Positions 6,901-17,239 of a DNA stretch of 64,000 nt are shown here, in pieces. A program made the position numbers and the translations under genes. Origin of the DNA: Asaia bogorensis (GTDB lineage Bacteria; Pseudomonadota; Alphaproteobacteria; Acetobacterales; Acetobacteraceae); the NCBI GenBank assembly GCA_943333505.2, contig CALQTN020000005.1, positions 49,118 through 113,117 of the forward strand. The letters are read 5' to 3'. Position 1 is the first letter of the stretch. Each line of letters starts with the position of its first letter. Under the pieces are notes generated by a model. The model did not search any database. It saw only the letters and a program-made list of their open reading frames with translations, and was not told the DNA's origin.

Positions 6901-9633
6901 ATGAGCGACACCGCCACCCTGCGCCCAACCGATCCTCACCCTGCCGGCCAAGGCATGGCCTTGGGCATGAGCACGATGGCCTTCACCGTATGCTTTGCGG
7001 TGTGGACTATTTTCTCCATCATCGGCATCCGCATCCGCGATGAGCTCGGCTTGTCGCAAACCGAGTTTGGGTTGCTGGTCGGCATGCCCATCCTGACCGG
7101 GTCGCTGATCCGCGTGCCACTGGGGATCTGGACCGACCAATATGGTGGGCGCCGGGTGTTCACCTTCACCATGCTGGCGGCAGCGGCGGCAACCTTTTTG
7201 CTGATCTATGCCACCACCTATTTCCAGGTCCTGCTCGGTGCCCTTGGCGTCGGCATCGCCGGTGGGTCATTCGCGGTCGGCATTGCCTATGTCTCGCGCT
7301 GGTATCCGGCCGGCAAGCAGGGCACCGCGCTGGGTATTTTCGGCGCCGGCAATGTCGGGGCAGCGGTCACCAAGTTTTTCGCGCCGCTGGTGCTGGTGGC
7401 GTTCGGCTGGCAGATGGTGGCCGAGATCTGGGCCGCTGGCCTGGTGCTGATGGCGGCGGTGTTCTTCATCACCACCAAGGACGATCCGGTGTTGGCCGAA
7501 CGTCGGCGCCTGGGCATCACCCCGCGTTCCGCCTGGTTGGAACTGGAACCGCTGGCCAATGTCCAGGTCTGGCGTTTCGCGCTCTATTACTTCTTTGTGT
7601 TCGGCGCCTTTGTCGCGCTGTCGCTATGGCTGCCGCAATATCTGATGAAGGTCTACGGCCTCGATATCCGCAGCGCCGGGATGATCGCGGTGTTCTTCTC
7701 GGTGCCAGCCAGCATTCTGCGGGCCTATGGCGGGCATTTGTCGGACACATACGGCGCGCGGCGGGTGATGTGGTGGACGTTCCTGGTGTCGCTGGTCGCC
7801 ACCTTCCTGCTGTCCTACCCGCCGACGGACTATGTCGTGCATGGCATTGCCGGGACCTACGCCTTCCACATGGAAATGGGCTTGATTGGCTTCATTGTGG
7901 CGGTATTCATCCTCGGCTTCTTCATGGCCCTGGGTAAAGCGGCGGTCTACAAACACATCCCGGTTTACTACCCCGATAATGTCGGCTCCGTCGGCGGTCT
8001 GGTCGGCATGATCGGCGGGTTGGGTGGGTTTGTGCTGCCGATCCTGTTCGGCGCGCTGAATGATCTCACCGGTCTGTGGACAAGCTGCTTCATGGCGTTG
8101 TTCGTGCTGGTGGCGGCGTCCACCATCTGGATGGCGTTCGCAATCCGCCAGATGGAGCACGCGGCGGTGGGAGAAACCCTCGCCAGCCTGCCGCAACTGC
8201 CGGAAATGACCGGCATGCCGATCCCGCGCGCGGCCATCGATACGTCGAGCGCGGTGCTGACCGACTGGCGGCCGGAAGATCCCACGTTCTGGGCCAGCAA
8301 AGGCCGCAAGATCGCCCGGCGCAATTTGTGGCTGTCGATCCCGGCGCTGCTGCTGTCCTTCGCAATCTGGCAGGTCTGGTCAGTCGTGGTCGCCAAGCTG
8401 CCTTTGGTTGGTTTCAAGTTCGATACCGGGCAGTTGTTCTGGCTCGCCGCCTTGCCGGGGCTGACCGGGGCGACGTTGCGCATCTTCTATTCCTTCATGG
8501 TGCCGATCTTCGGCGGCCGGCTGTGGACGACGCTGACCACCTGGTCACTGATCATTCCGGCGGTGGGGATCGGCTACGCGGTGCAGGACCCGAGCACGCC
8601 TTATGCGGTGCTGCTGATCCTGGCGCTGTTGTGCGGGTTTGGCGGCGGCAACTTCGCGTCATCAATGGCCAACATATCGTTCTTCTTCCCACGCGCCGAA
8701 AAGGGCAACGCGCTGGCGCTGAATGCGGGCCTTGGCAATCTCGGGGTCAGTGTGGTGCAGTTTGTGGTGCCGCTGGCGATCACTGCCGGCGTATTCGGCG
8801 CCTTTGGCGGCGGGCCAGAAATGGTCAAGCCTGGCACCCCGCCGCTGTGGCTGCAGAATGCGGGCTTCATTTTCGTGCCGTTCATTGCAATTTCCGCCTT
8901 CGCGGCGTGGTTCGGAATGAACGACATCGCTTCCGCCCGGGCATCTTTCGCCGACCAGGCGGTGATCTTCCGGCGCAAGCATAACTGGATCATGTGCTGG
9001 CTTTATACTGGCACGTTCGGGTCTTTCATCGGCTATTCCGCTGGCTTCCCGCTGCTCAGCGCCATTCTATTCCCCCAGGTCAACGCGCTGCAATACGCCT
9101 TCCTCGGACCATTGGTCGGTGCATTGTCGCGGTCCGGCACTGGCTGGCTGTCCGATCGGTTCGGTGGCGCGCGGGTCACGTTCTGGGTGTTCTGGCTGAT
9201 GTTGGCCGGTGTCGGCAGCGTGTTGTGGTCAATCGGGATGCGGGCCGAGCCTTGGGCGTTCCAGGCGTTCTTCGCGTCCTTCCTGCTGCTGTTCTTTGCA
9301 ACGGGTGTCGGCAACGCATCAACCTTCCAGATGATCCCGGCGATCATGCGGATTGAGGTCGCGCGGCTGCAACCCGGGGCATCGCCTGAAGTGCTGCGCC
9401 TGCAGGCGGAACGCGAAAGTGCGGCCATTACCGGCTTCACCTCGGCCATCGCTGCCTTCGGCGCCTTCTTCATCCCCAAGGGCTACGGCACATCCATCGC
9501 ATTAACCGGCGGACCTTCGGCCGCACTGTGGGCCTTTGGCCTGTTCTACATCACCTGCATCGCCATTACCTGGGCGGTCTATTCCCGCCGCGGTGGCCTG
9601 CTGCACGACATCGAACGCCGTCGCGGCGCGTGA
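6901..9633 (+). CDS. narK: NarK1-NarK2 fused nitrate/nitrite transporter
   Basis: 910 residues, about twice a normal MFS nitrate carrier. Residues ~1-430 are a NarK1-type unit with a nitrate-signature-like GAGNVGAAVTKFFAPL; residues ~450-910 are a NarK2-type unit with GGGNFASSMANISFFFPRAE and GLGNLGVSVVQFV. In fused NarK proteins (described in Paracoccus) NarK1 is a proton/nitrate symporter that starts uptake and NarK2 is a nitrate/nitrite exchanger. First gene of the nar operon, directly after the FNR-type promoter; GGAA precedes the ATG. narG follows after 13 bases. Assignment is strong; the kinetics of each half are inferred from the family. Confidence 0.94.
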   Translation: MSDTATLRPTDPHPAGQGMALGMSTMAFTVCFAVWTIFSIIGIRIRDELGLSQTEFGLLVGMPILTGSLIRVPLGIWTDQYGGRRVFTFTMLAAAAATFLLIYATTYFQVLLGALGVGIAGGSFAVGIAYVSRWYPAGKQGTALGIFGAGNVGAAVTKFFAPLVLVAFGWQMVAEIWAAGLVLMAAVFFITTKDDPVLAERRRLGITPRSAWLELEPLANVQVWRFALYYFFVFGAFVALSLWLPQYLMKVYGLDIRSAGMIAVFFSVPASILRAYGGHLSDTYGARRVMWWTFLVSLVATFLLSYPPTDYVVHGIAGTYAFHMEMGLIGFIVAVFILGFFMALGKAAVYKHIPVYYPDNVGSVGGLVGMIGGLGGFVLPILFGALNDLTGLWTSCFMALFVLVAASTIWMAFAIRQMEHAAVGETLASLPQLPEMTGMPIPRAAIDTSSAVLTDWRPEDPTFWASKGRKIARRNLWLSIPALLLSFAIWQVWSVVVAKLPLVGFKFDTGQLFWLAALPGLTGATLRIFYSFMVPIFGGRLWTTLTTWSLIIPAVGIGYAVQDPSTPYAVLLILALLCGFGGGNFASSMANISFFFPRAEKGNALALNAGLGNLGVSVVQFVVPLAITAGVFGAFGGGPEMVKPGTPPLWLQNAGFIFVPFIAISAFAAWFGMNDIASARASFADQAVIFRRKHNWIMCWLYTGTFGSFIGYSAGFPLLSAILFPQVNALQYAFLGPLVGALSRSGTGWLSDRFGGARVTFWVFWLMLAGVGSVLWSIGMRAEPWAFQAFFASFLLLFFATGVGNASTFQMIPAIMRIEVARLQPGASPEVLRLQAERESAAITGFTSAIAAFGAFFIPKGYGTSIALTGGPSAALWAFGLFYITCIAITWAVYSRRGGLLHDIERRRGA

Positions 9634-9646
9634 AGGAAACACAATA

Positions 9647-12600
9647 ATGTCCCATTTTCTCGATCGCCTGAGCTTCTTCCGCCGTCCGGCCGTCCCTTTT
9701 GCCGGCGGGCACGGCATCACCACCGAGGAAAACCGCGCCTGGGAGGACGGCTACCGCCAGCGCTGGCAGCACGACAAGATCGTTCGTTCCACCCACGGGG
9801 TGAACTGCACCGGGTCGTGTTCATGGAAAATCTACGTCAAGGGCGGCATCGTAACCTGGGAGACCCAGCAGACCGACTATCCCCGCACCAGGCCCGATCT
9901 GCCCAACCATGAACCGCGTGGCTGCGCGCGTGGGGCGTCGTATTCCTGGTATCTCTATTCCGGGGCGCGGGTGAAATATCCGCTGATCCGGTCGCGGCTT
10001 TTGAAGTTGTGGCGGGCGGCGCGCGCAGTGATGCAGCCGGTTGCGGCCTGGGCATCGATCCAGCAGGACCAGGCCAAGCGCGACAGCTACACCAAGATCC
10101 GCGGCCATGGCGGCTTCGTGCGGGCGCAATGGGACGAGGTGAATGAGATTATCGCTGCCGCCAACGCCTACACCGCCAAAATTTGGGGGCCGGACCGGGT
10201 GATCGGCTTCTCGCCGATCCCGGCGATGTCGATGGTGTCATACGCGGCCGGTGCCCGCTATCTGTCGCTGATGGGCGGCGTCAGCATGTCGTTCTATGAC
10301 TGGTATTGCGACCTGCCGCCGGCCAGCCCGCAAACCTGGGGCGAACAGACCGATGTGCCGGAAAGTGCCGACTGGTACAACGCCGGATACATTATCGTCT
10401 GGGGATCAAACGTCCCGCAAACCCGCACCCCGGATGCGCATTTTTATACTGAGGTGCGCTACAAGGGCACCAAATCCGCAGTGGTTAGCCCGGATTATGC
10501 CGAGGCGACCAAATTCGCTGATATCTGGCTCGCCCCCAAGCAGGGCACCGACGCCGCATTGGCATTGGCGATGGGCCATGTGATCCTGCGGGAATACCAC
10601 CTCGACCGCGATGTGCCGTATTTCACCAACTATATGCGGCGCTACACCGATATGCCGTTCCTGGTGCGGCTGATCGAACGCGATGGCCGGCTGGTGCCAG
10701 AACGCATGCTGCGCAGCTCGGAACTGCCGGGTGCATTGGGCGAAACCAATAACCCCGAATGGAAAACTGTCGCGTTCGACGAAACGACAGGTGCAGTGGT
10801 CGCCCCCTTGGGCACCATGGGCTATCGCTGGGGCGAACAGGGCAAGTGGAACCTGGAACCAAAAGACGGCCAGGGCGACGACGTTTCGTTACGGTTGAGC
10901 CTCGCCGGTGAAAGCTCCGAAATCGCGGCAGTGGATTTCCCCTATTTCGGCGGGCGGGCGACTGAGCATTTCGTGGCCACCCAGCATGGTGAAATCCTGA
11001 CGCGCAACATTCCGGTGCGCCGGATTGCACTGGCCGAGGGCGGCAGTGTCGCGGTTGCCACGGTCTATGACCTGATGATGGGCAATTATGGCCTCGATCG
11101 CGGGTTTGGCGGCGCCAATGTGGCGCGATCTTATGATGATGACACACCCTTCACCCCGGCCTGGGCAGAAAACATTACCGGCGTGAAGCGCGACGCGATC
11201 ATCACCGTGGCCCGCGAATTCGCCACCAATGCCGAGCAAACCAATGGACGGTCCATGGTGATCATCGGGGCGGCGATGAACCATTGGTACCATATGGATA
11301 TGAGCTATCGCGGCGTGATCAACATGCTGGTGTTCTGCGGCGCAGTTGGCCAGTCCGGCGGTGGTTGGTCGCATTATGTCGGGCAGGAGAAATTGCGTCC
11401 GCAAACCGGTTGGGCGCCATTGGCGTTTGGGTTGGACTGGTCACGCCCGCCCCGCCAGCAGAACAGCACGTCGTTCTTCTATGCGCATACCGATCAATGG
11501 CGCTACGAAACCCTGACGGCGTCTGAAATCGTTTCGCCGCTGGCGCCAGAAGGCGACTGGAACCAGTCGATGATCGACTACAACGTGCGCGCCGAGCGCA
11601 TGGGCTGGCTGCCATCGGCGCCACAACTGAAACAAAACCCGCTGACCATCGCCGCCGACGCCAAGAAAGCCGGCATGGAGGTTAAGGACTTCGTGGCGGC
11701 CGGGCTGCAATCGGGCAGTCTGGAACTGTCCTGCCATGATCCTGATGACCCGGCCAACTGGCCGCGTAATATGTTTGTCTGGCGGTCCAATCTGCTGGGA
11801 TCATCCGGCAAGGGCCATGAATACTTCCTCAAGCATCTGCTTGGCACAACCCATGGCGTGATGGGCAAGGACCTTGGCACCGAAGGCGCGGTGCGCAACC
11901 AGGAAGTGAAATGGCATGACAAGGCGCCGGAGGGAAAACTCGATTTGCTGGTGACATTGGATTTCCGCATGTCCACCACCTGTGTTTATTCCGACATCGT
12001 GCTGCCAACCGCGACCTGGTACGAGAAGAACGACCTGAATACGTCTGACATGCATCCGTTCATCCATCCGCTGAGTGCCGCAGTTGATCCGGCCTGGGAG
12101 GCGCGGTCGGATTGGGACATCTACAAGGGCCTGGCTGAGAAATTCTCACAGATTGCGCCTGAGGTGCTCGGCGTTGAGCAGGATGTGGTGCTGACCCCTA
12201 TTCTGCACGACACGCCAGCCGAACTGGCACAGGCGATGGATGTGGCGGATTGGAAGCGCGGCGAAACTACGGCCATTCCGGGCAAGACGATGCCGAACGT
12301 GGCGGTGGTGACGCGGGATTATTCCGCCATCTACGAAAAATTCATTTCGGTTGGGCCATTGCTCGACACGTTGGGCAATGGCGGCAAGGGCATTGGCTGG
12401 AACACCAAACACGAGGTTGAGGCGCTTGGCGCGTTGAATGGCGTTCACACATCGGGCGTCGCCGCCGGGCGCCCGAAGATCGTGACCGACATCGACGCCA
12501 CCGAAGTGATCCTGATGCTGGCGCCGGAAACCAACGGCGAGGTTGCGGTGAAGGCCTGGGATGCGCTGTCCAAGGCTACGGGGCGCGAACACGCCCATCT

Positions 12601-13366
12601 CGCCCGGCCCAAGGAAGACGAGAAAATCCGCTTCCGCGATGTCCAGGCGCAGCCGCGCAAGATCATTTCGTCACCAACCTGGTCTGGCATCGAGAGCGAG
12701 AAGGTCTGCTACAGCGCCGGCTGGACCAATGTGAACGAGCTGATCCCGTGGCGCACCTTGACCGGGCGGCAGCAGCTTTATCAGGACCATCTGTGGATGC
12801 GCGCCTTTGGGGAAACCCTGGTGACCTGGAAACCGCCGGTTGATCTCAAAACTATTTCCGGCGCCATCGGCCGCAAGCCGAACGGGCATAAGGAAATCGT
12901 GCTGAACTTCATTACCCCGCATCAGAAATGGGGTATCCATTCGACCTATTCCGATAATCTGCTGATGCTGACACTCAATCGTGGTGGCCCGGTGGTATGG
13001 ATGTCCGAAACCGACGCCCAGACCGCAGGGTTGGTGGATAATGACTGGGTGGAGGTTTTCAACATCAACGGCGCGTTGACCGCCCGCGTGGTGGTGTCGC
13101 AGCGGGTCAATCCGGGGATGATGATGATGTATCATGCCCAGGAGAAGATCGTGAATACGCCGGGTTCGGAAATGACCGGCAATCGTGGCGGTATCCATAA
13201 TTCGGTGACCCGCACGGTTTTGAAACCCACCCACATGATCGGCGGATACGGCCAGTTGTCTTACGGCTTCAACTATTACGGCACGGTTGGATCGAACCGC
13301 GACGAATTCATTGTCGTAAGGAAGATGGCCAAGGTCGATTGGCTCGAAGGGGAGTTGGCCCAATGA
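9647..13366 (+). CDS. narG: Respiratory nitrate reductase alpha subunit NarG
   Basis: 1239 residues when started at 9647 (AAGGAA nine bases upstream), the normal NarG length; an in-frame start at 9536 inside narK is rejected. The N-terminus shows the FS0 4Fe-4S motif His50, Cys54, Cys58 and Cys93 (HGVNCTGSC...PRGCARG). The rest is a molybdopterin-dinucleotide oxidoreductase of the DMSO reductase family. NarG binds bis-MGD and reduces nitrate to nitrite on the cytoplasmic face, receiving electrons from NarH. It overlaps narH by 4 bases (ATGA). Molybdenum cofactor genes moaA and mog lie downstream in the same run. Confidence 0.97.
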   Translation: MSHFLDRLSFFRRPAVPFAGGHGITTEENRAWEDGYRQRWQHDKIVRSTHGVNCTGSCSWKIYVKGGIVTWETQQTDYPRTRPDLPNHEPRGCARGASYSWYLYSGARVKYPLIRSRLLKLWRAARAVMQPVAAWASIQQDQAKRDSYTKIRGHGGFVRAQWDEVNEIIAAANAYTAKIWGPDRVIGFSPIPAMSMVSYAAGARYLSLMGGVSMSFYDWYCDLPPASPQTWGEQTDVPESADWYNAGYIIVWGSNVPQTRTPDAHFYTEVRYKGTKSAVVSPDYAEATKFADIWLAPKQGTDAALALAMGHVILREYHLDRDVPYFTNYMRRYTDMPFLVRLIERDGRLVPERMLRSSELPGALGETNNPEWKTVAFDETTGAVVAPLGTMGYRWGEQGKWNLEPKDGQGDDVSLRLSLAGESSEIAAVDFPYFGGRATEHFVATQHGEILTRNIPVRRIALAEGGSVAVATVYDLMMGNYGLDRGFGGANVARSYDDDTPFTPAWAENITGVKRDAIITVAREFATNAEQTNGRSMVIIGAAMNHWYHMDMSYRGVINMLVFCGAVGQSGGGWSHYVGQEKLRPQTGWAPLAFGLDWSRPPRQQNSTSFFYAHTDQWRYETLTASEIVSPLAPEGDWNQSMIDYNVRAERMGWLPSAPQLKQNPLTIAADAKKAGMEVKDFVAAGLQSGSLELSCHDPDDPANWPRNMFVWRSNLLGSSGKGHEYFLKHLLGTTHGVMGKDLGTEGAVRNQEVKWHDKAPEGKLDLLVTLDFRMSTTCVYSDIVLPTATWYEKNDLNTSDMHPFIHPLSAAVDPAWEARSDWDIYKGLAEKFSQIAPEVLGVEQDVVLTPILHDTPAELAQAMDVADWKRGETTAIPGKTMPNVAVVTRDYSAIYEKFISVGPLLDTLGNGGKGIGWNTKHEVEALGALNGVHTSGVAAGRPKIVTDIDATEVILMLAPETNGEVAVKAWDALSKATGREHAHLARPKEDEKIRFRDVQAQPRKIISSPTWSGIESEKVCYSAGWTNVNELIPWRTLTGRQQLYQDHLWMRAFGETLVTWKPPVDLKTISGAIGRKPNGHKEIVLNFITPHQKWGIHSTYSDNLLMLTLNRGGPVVWMSETDAQTAGLVDNDWVEVFNINGALTARVVVSQRVNPGMMMMYHAQEKIVNTPGSEMTGNRGGIHNSVTRTVLKPTHMIGGYGQLSYGFNYYGTVGSNRDEFIVVRKMAKVDWLEGELAQ

Positions 13367-14889
13367 AAATTCGCGCACAAATCGGCATGGTGCTGAACCT
13401 GGACAAGTGTATCGGGTGCCACACCTGCTCGGTCACCTGCAAGAATGTGTGGACCACGCGGGAAGGTGTGGAATACGCCTGGTTCAACAACGTCGAAACC
13501 AAACCCGGTATTGGCTATCCGCGCGAATGGGAAAATCAGCGCAAATGGAATGGCGGATGGGTGCGCAACGGAAAAGGCCAGTTGCAGCCGCGTATGGGGG
13601 CGAAATGGCGGGTGCTCGCCAACATCTTCGCCAACCCTGATCTGCCCGAAATCGACGATTATTACGAGCCCTTCACCGTCGATCATCCCCATTTGCAAAC
13701 CGCGCGTGAAAGCCAGGCTTTCCCGACCGCGCGGCCGCGGTCGGCGATCACCGGCAAGCGGATGGAAAAGATCGAGTGGGGCCCGAACTGGGAGGAGATC
13801 CTCGGCGGTGAGTTCGCCAAGCGGTCGAAAGACGCCAATTTCGACAAGATGCAGAAGGAAATTTACGGCCAGTTCGAAAACACCTTCATGATGTATCTGC
13901 CGCGTCTGTGTGAACACTGCCTGAACCCGACCTGTGCCGCGGTCTGTCCATCGGGCGCGATCTATAAGCGCGAAGAAGATGGCATTGTGCTGATAGACCA
14001 GGATAAATGCCGTGGCTGGCGGATGTGCGTTTCAGGCTGCCCGTACAAGAAAATTTACTATAACTGGTCTAGCGGCAAGTCGGAGAAATGCATTTTCTGC
14101 TTCCCGAGGATTGAATCCGGCCAGCCGACAGTATGTTCGGAAACCTGCGTTGGCCGCATCCGCTATCTCGGCGTGCTGCTCTATGACGCGGACCGCATCC
14201 AGGAAGCTGCCAACACGCCGGACGAGAAGGATTTATATCAGGCGCAGCTTGATCTGTTCCTCGATCCGAATGACCCCAAGGTGATCGCCCAGGCGCGCGA
14301 AGATGGCATACCAGAAGCCTGGCTTGAAGCGGCCAAGGCTTCGCCGGTGTGGAAAATGGCGATGGATTGGAAAATCGCCTTCCCGCTGCACCCGGAATAC
14401 CGCACCCTGCCAATGGTTTGGTATGTGCCGCCGCTATCGCCAATCCAGGCGGCGGCGGCATCGGGGGCGGTGGCATCCAAGAATGGCATGCCGGATGTCG
14501 GGTCGTTGCGGATACCGCTGCAATACCTCGCCAATCTGCTGACCGCCGGGGACGAGGCGCCGGTCAAACTCGCGCTCGAACGGATGCTGGCAATGCGCGC
14601 CTTCATGCGGGTGAAATCAATCGAGGGCCGTATCGACAATCCGATTGCAGCCGAGGTTGGGCTGGAAGCGGCGGATATCGAGGAAATGTATCGTTACCTC
14701 GCCATCGCCAATTACGAAGACCGCTTCGTGATCCCGACCGTGCATCGGGAATGGAGCCAGGATGCCGCTGAACTGCGCGGCGGCTGTGGTTTCACGTTCG
14801 GTAATGGTTGTTCGGGTGGTGACACCACCACCAATCTGTTCGCCACCAAAGGCCCCCGCAAGGCATCCAACCCGATGGAGGTGATGTGA
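13363..14889 (+). CDS. narH: Respiratory nitrate reductase beta subunit NarH
   Basis: 508 residues from the ATG that overlaps the narG stop. Four ferredoxin-like cysteine groups are visible: CIGCHTCSVTC near the start, CEHCLNPTCAAVCP, CRGWRMCVSGCP and CIFC/CSETC. The tryptophan in CRGWRMC replaces one ligand, which gives the 3Fe-4S cluster normal for NarH. NarH passes electrons from the NarI hemes to NarG. Its stop overlaps the narJ start by one base (TGATG). All the usual ligands are present and nothing suggests loss of function. Confidence 0.97.
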   Translation: MKIRAQIGMVLNLDKCIGCHTCSVTCKNVWTTREGVEYAWFNNVETKPGIGYPREWENQRKWNGGWVRNGKGQLQPRMGAKWRVLANIFANPDLPEIDDYYEPFTVDHPHLQTARESQAFPTARPRSAITGKRMEKIEWGPNWEEILGGEFAKRSKDANFDKMQKEIYGQFENTFMMYLPRLCEHCLNPTCAAVCPSGAIYKREEDGIVLIDQDKCRGWRMCVSGCPYKKIYYNWSSGKSEKCIFCFPRIESGQPTVCSETCVGRIRYLGVLLYDADRIQEAANTPDEKDLYQAQLDLFLDPNDPKVIAQAREDGIPEAWLEAAKASPVWKMAMDWKIAFPLHPEYRTLPMVWYVPPLSPIQAAAASGAVASKNGMPDVGSLRIPLQYLANLLTAGDEAPVKLALERMLAMRAFMRVKSIEGRIDNPIAAEVGLEAADIEEMYRYLAIANYEDRFVIPTVHREWSQDAAELRGGCGFTFGNGCSGGDTTTNLFATKGPRKASNPMEVM

Positions 14890-15548
14890 TGCGCAGTTTC
14901 AAAATCCTATCCGTATTGCTGTGTTACCCGACCGACGATCTGCGCCGGGCAATCCCGGAAATCTCCGCCGAACTCGGGGCCGCCCCCGCACTCGCGCCGC
15001 TACTGGCCGCGCTGGCCGATGGCGATCTTTATGATCTGCAAAGCGATTATGTCGATCTGTTTGACCGCGGGCGGCGGCTGTCGTTGCATTTGTTCGAGCA
15101 TGTCCACGGTGAAAGCCGCGATCGTGGTCAGGCGATGGTCGATCTGGCCCAGGTCTACGAGCAGGGCGGATTGCTGTTGGCGCCGGGCGAATTGCCGGAC
15201 TACCTGCCATTGTTCCTGGAATTCGCCTCAACCCGGCCGCCAGCCGAAGCGATGGGATTGCTCAGCGATATCGTGCCAATTCTGACATCATTGCACAACG
15301 CCGCCCAATCGCGTGACACGCGTTACGCCGCGATCTTTGCCACGCTTTTGCAGATCGCCGGGGCGGCAACAAGTGTCGTGGCGCCAGTGGCGCGCGAGGC
15401 CGAGGAACTGGAAGCGCTCGACGCCGAGTGGGAGGAAAGCGTGGTGAAGTTCGGCCCCGGCGAGGATATTTCCGGCTGTTCACCCGACCGGCTGCGCAAC
15501 GTGCTGCGTGCCGGCGCGCGCGATGTTCGCAAACAGGTGGTTGCCTGA
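14889..15548 (+). CDS. narJ: Nitrate reductase assembly chaperone NarJ
   Basis: 219 residues; ATG at 14889 shares a base with the narH stop, and a GTG at 14886 is an alternative. The family pattern is clear: KILSVLLCYPTDDLRRAIPE at the start, then YVDLFDRGRRLSLHLFEHVHGESRDRGQAM and LPDYLPLFLEF. NarJ is a cytoplasmic TorD/DmsD-type chaperone that holds NarG while the molybdenum cofactor and FS0 cluster are inserted; it is not part of the final enzyme. It sits in the canonical place between narH and narI. Confidence 0.95.
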   Translation: MRSFKILSVLLCYPTDDLRRAIPEISAELGAAPALAPLLAALADGDLYDLQSDYVDLFDRGRRLSLHLFEHVHGESRDRGQAMVDLAQVYEQGGLLLAPGELPDYLPLFLEFASTRPPAEAMGLLSDIVPILTSLHNAAQSRDTRYAAIFATLLQIAGAATSVVAPVAREAEELEALDAEWEESVVKFGPGEDISGCSPDRLRNVLRAGARDVRKQVVA

Positions 15549-15555
15549 AGGAGCG

Positions 15556-16269
15556 ATGACCATGACCCGATCTTTGACGAGCTTTCTGTTTGGTTGGTAT
15601 CCGTATTTTTGTCTGACTGTGTTCCTGCTCGGTTCGCTGCTGCGCTTTGATCGCGAGCAATATAGTTGGAAAAGCTATTCCTCGCAGTTGCTCCGGCGTG
15701 GGCAGTTGCGGCTCGGGTCGAACCTGTTCCATGTCGGCATTCTGGTGATTTTTGTCGGCCATGCCGCCGGCCTGCTCACGCCGATCTGGTTCTTCGACAT
15801 GCTGGGCATTTCGCACGGTTTCAAGCAGGGGCTGGCGATTGTGGTCGGTGGCATTGCCGGCATTGCCTGTTTTATCGGCATTGCCCTGCTCGCGCACCGG
15901 CGGCTGTTTGACGCTCGGGTGCGGGCGACATCGAGCTTCGGCGACACCGCCATTCTGTTGCTGCTATGGGCGCAGCTCTGCCTCGGGTTGCTGACCATTC
16001 CGGTATCGTTGCAGCACATGGATGGCCATGAAATGGTGAAATTCATGACCTGGGCACAAGGGATCGTCACGCTCGACCCGTCGGCGTCGCTGCAACTGGC
16101 TGATGTCAGCCCGATCTTCAAGCTGCATCTGCTGCTGGGCATGACCTTGTTTCTGGTATTCCCGTTTACCCGCCTCGTCCATATCTGGAGCGCACCGATC
16201 TGGTATCTCGGGCGGCGTGGCTACCAGGTCGTGCGTGCCCGTCCCGTAACACCGCCGGCAGGGGAGTGA
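15556..16269 (+). CDS. narI: Respiratory nitrate reductase gamma subunit NarI (cytochrome b)
   Basis: 237 residues; ATG at 15556 has GAAGGAG just upstream, overlapping the narJ stop region. Five membrane segments are predicted by hydrophobicity. Heme-ligand His candidates occur in the first helix pair (NLFHVGILVIFVGHAAG) and in the last (FKLHLLLGM...RLVHIWSAP), matching the bis-His b-heme arrangement of NarI. It oxidises quinol at the periplasmic side and feeds NarH. The gene is followed by ppiC after 4 bases. Confidence 0.95.
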   Translation: MTMTRSLTSFLFGWYPYFCLTVFLLGSLLRFDREQYSWKSYSSQLLRRGQLRLGSNLFHVGILVIFVGHAAGLLTPIWFFDMLGISHGFKQGLAIVVGGIAGIACFIGIALLAHRRLFDARVRATSSFGDTAILLLLWAQLCLGLLTIPVSLQHMDGHEMVKFMTWAQGIVTLDPSASLQLADVSPIFKLHLLLGMTLFLVFPFTRLVHIWSAPIWYLGRRGYQVVRARPVTPPAGE

Positions 16270-16273
16270 CGCC

Positions 16274-17239
16274 ATGTCCCGCATAGTCATCGATCGTCGG
16301 GGGGTATCCCCTGACCGCAGCCCGGTGCTGGTGAACGGGGAATTGCTACCCCAGGAGTTGATTGCCGCCGAGGTTGCCAATTTCCCCGCCGCATCGGTGG
16401 CCGAAAGCTGGCAGCTTGCCCGCGATGCCCTGGTGCTGCGGCTGGCATTGCGCCAACGCGCCGATATGCTGGGCTTGGAAGTGGTGCCGCAAACCGACGC
16501 TGACGGGCGCTGTGAAACCGACGAAGATGCGGGGTTACGCACCCTGTTGACCGCGGAAGTTGTGCCGCCCGCGATGACCGAGGACGAGGCCCTGGCCTAT
16601 TATGTCGCCAACCCCGAACGCTTTCGGTCGCCGGCATTGTTCGAAGCGGCCCATATCCTGTTGCCCGCCGAACCAGAGGACACCGAGGGCCGGTCCGCAG
16701 CCCGCGCAAGGGCCGCCACCATCCTGGGCGTGTTGGCGGGCGACCCCGGTCGCTTCGCCGATCTGGCGCGCGAATTCTCCGCGTGCAGTTCTGCCCCGCA
16801 AGGCGGCGCACTCGGGCAGATCAGCGGCGGGGAGACCACGCCGGCGTTTGAGCACGCGCTGCGTAGCCTGGCGCCAGGCGCGATTTCGGGTGCGGTGGAA
16901 ACCCAGTTTGGGGTGCATGTGATCCGCCTGGCACGGCGGTTGGACGGCGAAATCCTGCCCTTCGCGGCGGTCCGTGCCCGCATTCTGGACTACCTTGTTG
17001 CCCGCGCCAACCACCGCGCGGTGGCGGCTTACCTGGCCCAGGTGCTGGAGGAAACTGTTGTGGCGCCGGCCGAAACCGCACCGGAGACCGCCGAACAGCG
17101 CCAGTTGCGCAGCTTCGTCAACGCGGCCGACGATGAACGCTGGCTGCAACTGATCGGCGCGATGAACCGGGCTGACGATCCGGCAGCCGCCGGGATGGCG
17201 GTGATCGCGGGAGGTCAGGATGGGCTGCGCCCTGCATGA
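16274..17239 (+). CDS. Parvulin-type peptidyl-prolyl isomerase of the nar operon
   Basis: 321 residues. A rotamase (PpiC) domain is visible from ~115 to 225: [32 protein letters not shown] and [10 protein letters not shown]. The flanking parts resemble NifM/PpiC proteins often found after narGHJI in proteobacteria. No signal peptide is evident, so it probably acts in the cytoplasm on folding or assembly of the nitrate reductase, though this is inferred from position. The last 20 bases overlap moaA. Confidence 0.85.
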   Translation: MSRIVIDRRGVSPDRSPVLVNGELLPQELIAAEVANFPAASVAESWQLARDALVLRLALRQRADMLGLEVVPQTDADGRCETDEDAGLRTLLTAEVVPPAMTEDEALAYYVANPERFRSPALFEAAHILLPAEPEDTEGRSAARARAATILGVLAGDPGRFADLAREFSACSSAPQGGALGQISGGETTPAFEHALRSLAPGAISGAVETQFGVHVIRLARRLDGEILPFAAVRARILDYLVARANHRAVAAYLAQVLEETVVAPAETAPETAEQRQLRSFVNAADDERWLQLIGAMNRADDPAAAGMAVIAGGQDGLRPA